Assembly (NCBI GenBank): GCA_903897985.1
Contig: CAIUDS010000010.1
Location: 1-8,263, forward strand
From: an uncultured delta proteobacterium
GTDB taxonomy: Bacteria > RBG-13-61-14 > DRUE01
DNA length: 8,263 nt
Reading direction: 5' to 3'
The notes under the pieces were generated by a model. The model saw only the letters and a list, made by a program, of their open reading frames with translations. It had not been told where the DNA came from and ran no database searches. The position numbers and the translations under genes were made by a program. Positions 6,190 through 8,263 of the stretch are shown here, piece by piece; the first letter of the stretch is position 1, and each line of letters begins with the position of its first letter.

Positions 6190-7112
6190 CTTTGTTCCAG
6201 GAAATATTCTTCGATGGCAAAAGAGGCGTTGCAGCCGTCCGCCACCGCCGAGGCCACCTGCTTGGCCGGCTTTGACCTCACATCCCCGGCCGCAAAAATG
6301 CCGGGCATGCTGGTTTTGGTGTCTTCGCCGGCCTCGATGAACCCGGCGTCGTCAAGCTTGACCAGACCTCTCACCATGTCCGTGACCGGGTCCATGCCCA
6401 CATAGAAAAAAATGCCGCTCACCGCGATCACCCGTTTTTCACCGCTCTCCTTGTCAGCCACCTGAAGCCCCCGGACCTCGTCCTCGCCAATGATGGAATG
6501 GATGTTCACATTCAGTTCCAGCTTAAGGTTCACCTTCTCCTTGCAGCGGTCCTCCAAAATCTTCTTCGCCCGCAACTCCTTCCGGCGGTGAACAACATAG
6601 ACCGTCCGGCAAATCTGGGACAGATACAACGCCTCCTGCAACGCGCTGTCGCCCCCGCCGATCACCGCCACATCCTGCCCGCGGTAGAAATTCCCGTCGC
6701 AGGTCGCGCAATAACTCACGCCCCTTCCAAACAACTCCTCCTCGCCCTTGATCCCGAGCTTCTTGGGCTTGCAGCCGGTGGCCACGATCACCGCGCGCGC
6801 GTTGATCTGGTTTCCGGACTCGAGTTCCAGAAGAAATTCATGGTCGGCCTTATGCACCTTTTTCACGCCGGTCTGGGAAATTTCCACCCCGAACCTTTTG
6901 GCCTGGGCCTCGATCTTCTCGGCCAGTTCCCGGCCGGTGATGCCCTCCGGGAAGCCCGGATAGTTTTCGATCTGGTGCACCATGAACACCATGCCGCCGG
7001 GAACGGCCGGCTCGAACACGGCGCAGCCGATCCCGGCGCGCGCCAAGTATATCGCCGCGGTCAGCCCGGCCGGACCGCCGCCGATGATCGCAACGGAAAC
7101 CCGCTCTGGCAT
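6186..7112 (-). CDS. trxB: Thioredoxin reductase (NADPH)
   Basis: A low-molecular-weight FAD-dependent thioredoxin reductase, passing electrons from NADPH through FAD and a redox disulfide to thioredoxin in the cytoplasm. The FAD-binding GGGPAG is at 11-16. The catalytic CATC (C135, C138) is followed by D139. The nucleotide-binding GGGDSA is at 152-157, and VHRRxxxR (R176, R177, R181) is the pattern that selects NADPH over NADH. GIFAAGDVR (271-279) is the second FAD motif. The usual GGQ near residue 40 reads GGM. At 308 residues it is full length. ATG 7112 is supported by GAGGAG (7124-7119) 6 nt upstream and a strong promoter at 7150-7178. It is the first gene of trxB-prmA-rsmE. No thioredoxin gene is in the window. 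Confidence 0.95.
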   Translation of the reverse strand: MPERVSVAIIGGGPAGLTAAIYLARAGIGCAVFEPAVPGGMVFMVHQIENYPGFPEGITGRELAEKIEAQAKRFGVEISQTGVKKVHKADHEFLLELESGNQINARAVIVATGCKPKKLGIKGEEELFGRGVSYCATCDGNFYRGQDVAVIGGGDSALQEALYLSQICRTVYVVHRRKELRAKKILEDRCKEKVNLKLELNVNIHSIIGEDEVRGLQVADKESGEKRVIAVSGIFFYVGMDPVTDMVRGLVKLDDAGFIEAGEDTKTSMPGIFAAGDVRSKPAKQVASAVADGCNASFAIEEYFLEQR

Positions 7113-7149
7113 CTATGTCTCCTCTATGCTTTTAATCGCCAACGGCTCT

Positions 7150-7178
7150 TAAATACATCCTGCCCGGCCTTCTGTCAA
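7150..7178 (-). promoter_or_regulatory. Predicted sigma70 promoter of the trxB-prmA-rsmE operon
   Basis: On the minus strand a perfect -35 TTGACA (7178-7173) is followed after exactly 17 nt by TATTTA (7155-7150). A start near 7143 gives a leader of about 30 nt with the GAGGAG ribosome site. It is divergent from the promoter at 7200-7228. Confidence 0.7.
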
Positions 7179-7199
7179 ACCGCTCGCCCACGCCGGCAA

Positions 7200-7228
7200 T
7201 TGATTTTAGATGCTCAAGGGCGTAAAAT
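7200..7228 (+). promoter_or_regulatory. Predicted sigma70 promoter of the PilZ gene
   Basis: TTGATT (7200-7205), a 17-nt spacer and TAAAAT (7223-7228), five of six matches at both boxes. Transcription would start around 7235, directly at or next to the ATG at 7237. Only 21 bp separate this -35 box from that of the divergent trxB promoter, so the two may compete or share regulation. Confidence 0.7.
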
Positions 7229-7236
7229 TGTAACAA

Positions 7237-7797
7237 ATGAGAAAAACCGACCCGGCGGCCGGGCACAAACCTCCGGAAGGTTGGACCAAGGAGCGAAGGT
7301 ATCAGCGGACCGGATGCGACCTCGTTGCTCGATTCTTATACCAGGACCGCTGGCGCAAAGCCCGGACCACAACTCTGAGCGGAGGCGGCGCTTTTCTGGC
7401 TTGCCCGGTCCGGGTCCTGCCGGACCAGGTGATCTGGGTTGAAATCGAACTCGAGGGCTATCATGTCTCCGCGATCAGCCGGGTGGTATGGAACTCGCGG
7501 AAAAAAAGAATTATTGGAAAGACCAAATCTTACCCGCCTGGTTTCGCGGTTGAATTTGAGAACATGGACGGCAAAAACCGGTTACTGGTTTCCCGCTTTG
7601 TGATCAAATCGCTCCGCATGCTCCGGATGCTCACCCACGAGCTCGAGCAGCCGGCGCCGGACCGCGACAAAATCCGCAGCCTGTTCATTTCCTACCGGCC
7701 CGGAGACTCGATTAACCTCAACCATATCCGTAAAATCGTCAAACAGGAGTTCCGCCATTACCGGCTCAGGAGAATCGAATTTGGCGACAAGGAATGA
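7237..7797 (+). CDS. PilZ-domain protein, candidate c-di-GMP receptor
   Basis: A 186-residue soluble protein. Residues about 18-122 are a PilZ domain: RRYQR gives the RxxxR switch (R20, R24). TLSGGGAFL (46-54) is the second motif, normally [DN]xSxxG, here with T46 in place of the acidic or amide residue. Beta strands follow in the expected order (VIWVEIEL, VSAISRVVW, PGFAVEF). Such domains bind cyclic di-GMP and control motility, polysaccharide or transcription outputs; the T46 variant leaves binding probable but not certain. Residues about 123-186 form a basic, mostly helical extension (SLRMLRMLTHEL, NHIRKIVKQEFRHYRLRRI) that I cannot assign and which may contact a partner or nucleic acid. 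There is no signal peptide or membrane segment. No ribosome site precedes the ATG, in keeping with a leaderless transcript from 7200-7228. No terminator with a T run is seen after the stop. Confidence 0.82.
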   Translation: MRKTDPAAGHKPPEGWTKERRYQRTGCDLVARFLYQDRWRKARTTTLSGGGAFLACPVRVLPDQVIWVEIELEGYHVSAISRVVWNSRKKRIIGKTKSYPPGFAVEFENMDGKNRLLVSRFVIKSLRMLRMLTHELEQPAPDRDKIRSLFISYRPGDSINLNHIRKIVKQEFRHYRLRRIEFGDKE

Positions 7798-7824
7798 CTG
7801 CTCGACTCTTTTAAGCCTTTTTTC

Positions 7825-7874
7825 GTGCGAGCATTCGTGCTTCGCACCTTTACGAATGATGCTGTAAAGCATTC
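7825..7874. repeat. Two adjacent hairpins with competing pairings
   Basis: Hairpin A: GTGCGAGCA (7825-7833), loop TTCG, TGC-T-TCGCAC (7838-7847), nine base pairs with one bulge and a very stable UUCG loop. Hairpin B: CTTTAC (7848-7853) and GTAAAG (7864-7869) around 10 nt. A third option pairs GAATG (7854-7858) with CATTC (7870-7874), which excludes hairpin B. The block lies between the PilZ stop and the promoter at 7916. No T run follows, so it is not a standard terminator, though it could protect or process the 3' end of the PilZ mRNA. Confidence 0.5.
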
Positions 7875-7915
7875 ATGCATTAATTCTCGCCGTGGATATG
7901 TTTATCGGGGGGCGG

Positions 7916-7945
7916 TTGATATTTAGGCGCAACCAATGCTATTAT
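7916..7945 (+). promoter_or_regulatory. Predicted sigma70 promoter of the OLD-like ATPase gene
   Basis: TTGATA (7916-7921), an 18-nt spacer and TATTAT (7940-7945). Start near 7952, leader of about 30 nt with GGAGGG at 7970-7975. CAACC (7930-7934) and GGTTG (7964-7968) form an inverted pair around the -10 region and could be an operator half-site pair. Confidence 0.55.
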
Positions 7946-7982
7946 GGTATCCAGAAAAAGATAGGTTGTGGAGGGACCAGCA

Positions 7983-8225
7983 ATGTATCTAGCCCAAATT
8001 AAACTTTGGAATTTCCGAAAATTCGGCTCATCAGAAGCGCTCGACTTAGACAAGCCCAATCTTGATCTCCCACTTAGAAATGGGCTCAATGTGCTTGTTG
8101 GCGAAAATGATTCTGGCAAATCAGCGATTATCGATGCGATCAGGCTTGAGGTTCCCCCCATTGGTTGGACAACTTTTTGCCCGATTTATGTTAGATCCTT
8201 CGCATGCGAAGGAATTGTTGTTTGA
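7983..8225 (+). pseudogene. Broken N-terminus of an OLD/RecF-like ATPase
   Basis: The 80-residue reading frame begins with MYLAQIKLWNFRKFG and a beta-strand-rich stretch, then NVLVGENDSGKS (Walker A, 40-47) and AIIDAIR. This is the start of the ABC-type ATPase of OLD-family nucleases and RecF/SMC-like proteins, as in phage-defence and DNA-repair enzymes. Such proteins are several hundred residues long, but here the frame ends about 30 residues after Walker A with no Walker B, signature or nuclease domain. The break coincides with a run of six C (8154-8159). With five C the frame would stay open to the window end. ATG 7983 has GGAGGG 7 nt upstream and a promoter at 7916; the in-frame GTG at 7968 lies against the ribosome site and is unlikely. 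It may be a pseudogene, a sequencing error, or a deletion junction. The exact family cannot be told from the part present. Confidence 0.6.
8196..8213. repeat. 18-bp perfect palindrome
   Basis: TCCTTCGCATGCGAAGGA is its own reverse complement. It lies 37 bp beyond the C6 run, in the region where the ATPase-like gene has lost its expected sequence. A hairpin of this size could be a terminator stem, a protein-binding site or an element end; no T run follows. Confidence 0.6.
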
Positions 8226-8263
8226 GGCACGCCCCAGAAGATCACCTGAAAGGAACGACCCCA

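Noticed and set aside
6498..7442. 314-residue plus-strand frame opposite trxB
   Set aside because: Antisense shadow of trxB that also runs into the PilZ gene in another frame; it has no domain or ribosome site.
7825..7968. Integron attC-like site
   Set aside because: The hairpins and the CAACC/GGTTG pair recall attC geometry, but the GTTRRRY/RYYYAAC core pairs are not in the right places and no integrase is present.
7880..8161. 93-residue minus-strand frame opposite the ATPase-like gene
   Set aside because: Serine/leucine-rich shadow of the plus-strand Walker A region, without supporting signals.

Overview
This is a bacterial chromosomal window: Shine-Dalgarno sites, sigma70-type promoters and tightly packed genes, with GC-rich codon use in the central genes. 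It cannot be placed to a phylum by reading alone. Numerous short palindromic and 9-bp-periodic intergenic repeats suggest an environmental, possibly metagenome-derived, bacterium; this is an inference. No rRNA, tRNA or CRISPR array is seen.

Left edge (1-714, minus): an accessory gene that reads as a PD-(D/E)XK nuclease-like protein, but only if a +1 frameshift in a run of seven A/T (368-374) is corrected. It has a good promoter and RBS and runs off the window. Back to back with it on the plus strand, with its own promoter, is a DMT/EamA-like permease (874-1764). A family 3 glycoside hydrolase (1814-3844) follows. Two near-identical 22-23 bp repeats (1776-1798 and 3961-3982) lie on either side of the hydrolase gene.

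Middle (3845-4474): about 630 bases without an intact gene. They hold several dispersed repeats, small palindromes and the C-terminal remnant of an unknown helical protein (4108-4392, minus).

Core operon (7112 down to 4475, minus): trxB (thioredoxin reductase), prmA (ribosomal protein L11 methyltransferase) and rsmE (16S rRNA m3U1498 methyltransferase). The genes are joined by a 4-nt and a 31-nt overlap and read from a strong promoter at 7150-7178. rsmE carries a heptanucleotide tandem repeat that encodes a heptapeptide repeat.

Right part: a PilZ-domain gene (7237-7797, plus) is divergent from trxB. Its predicted transcript start falls almost on its ATG, so its mRNA may be leaderless. After a hairpin-rich spacer, an OLD/RecF-like ATPase gene starts (7983) with its own promoter and RBS. 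It breaks off just after its Walker A motif, possibly through a one-base change in a C6 run. The window is therefore a conserved housekeeping block flanked by two broken, possibly defence-related genes. I see no complete new system; the broken nuclease and ATPase genes, the repeats and the leaderless PilZ gene are the points most worth checking.
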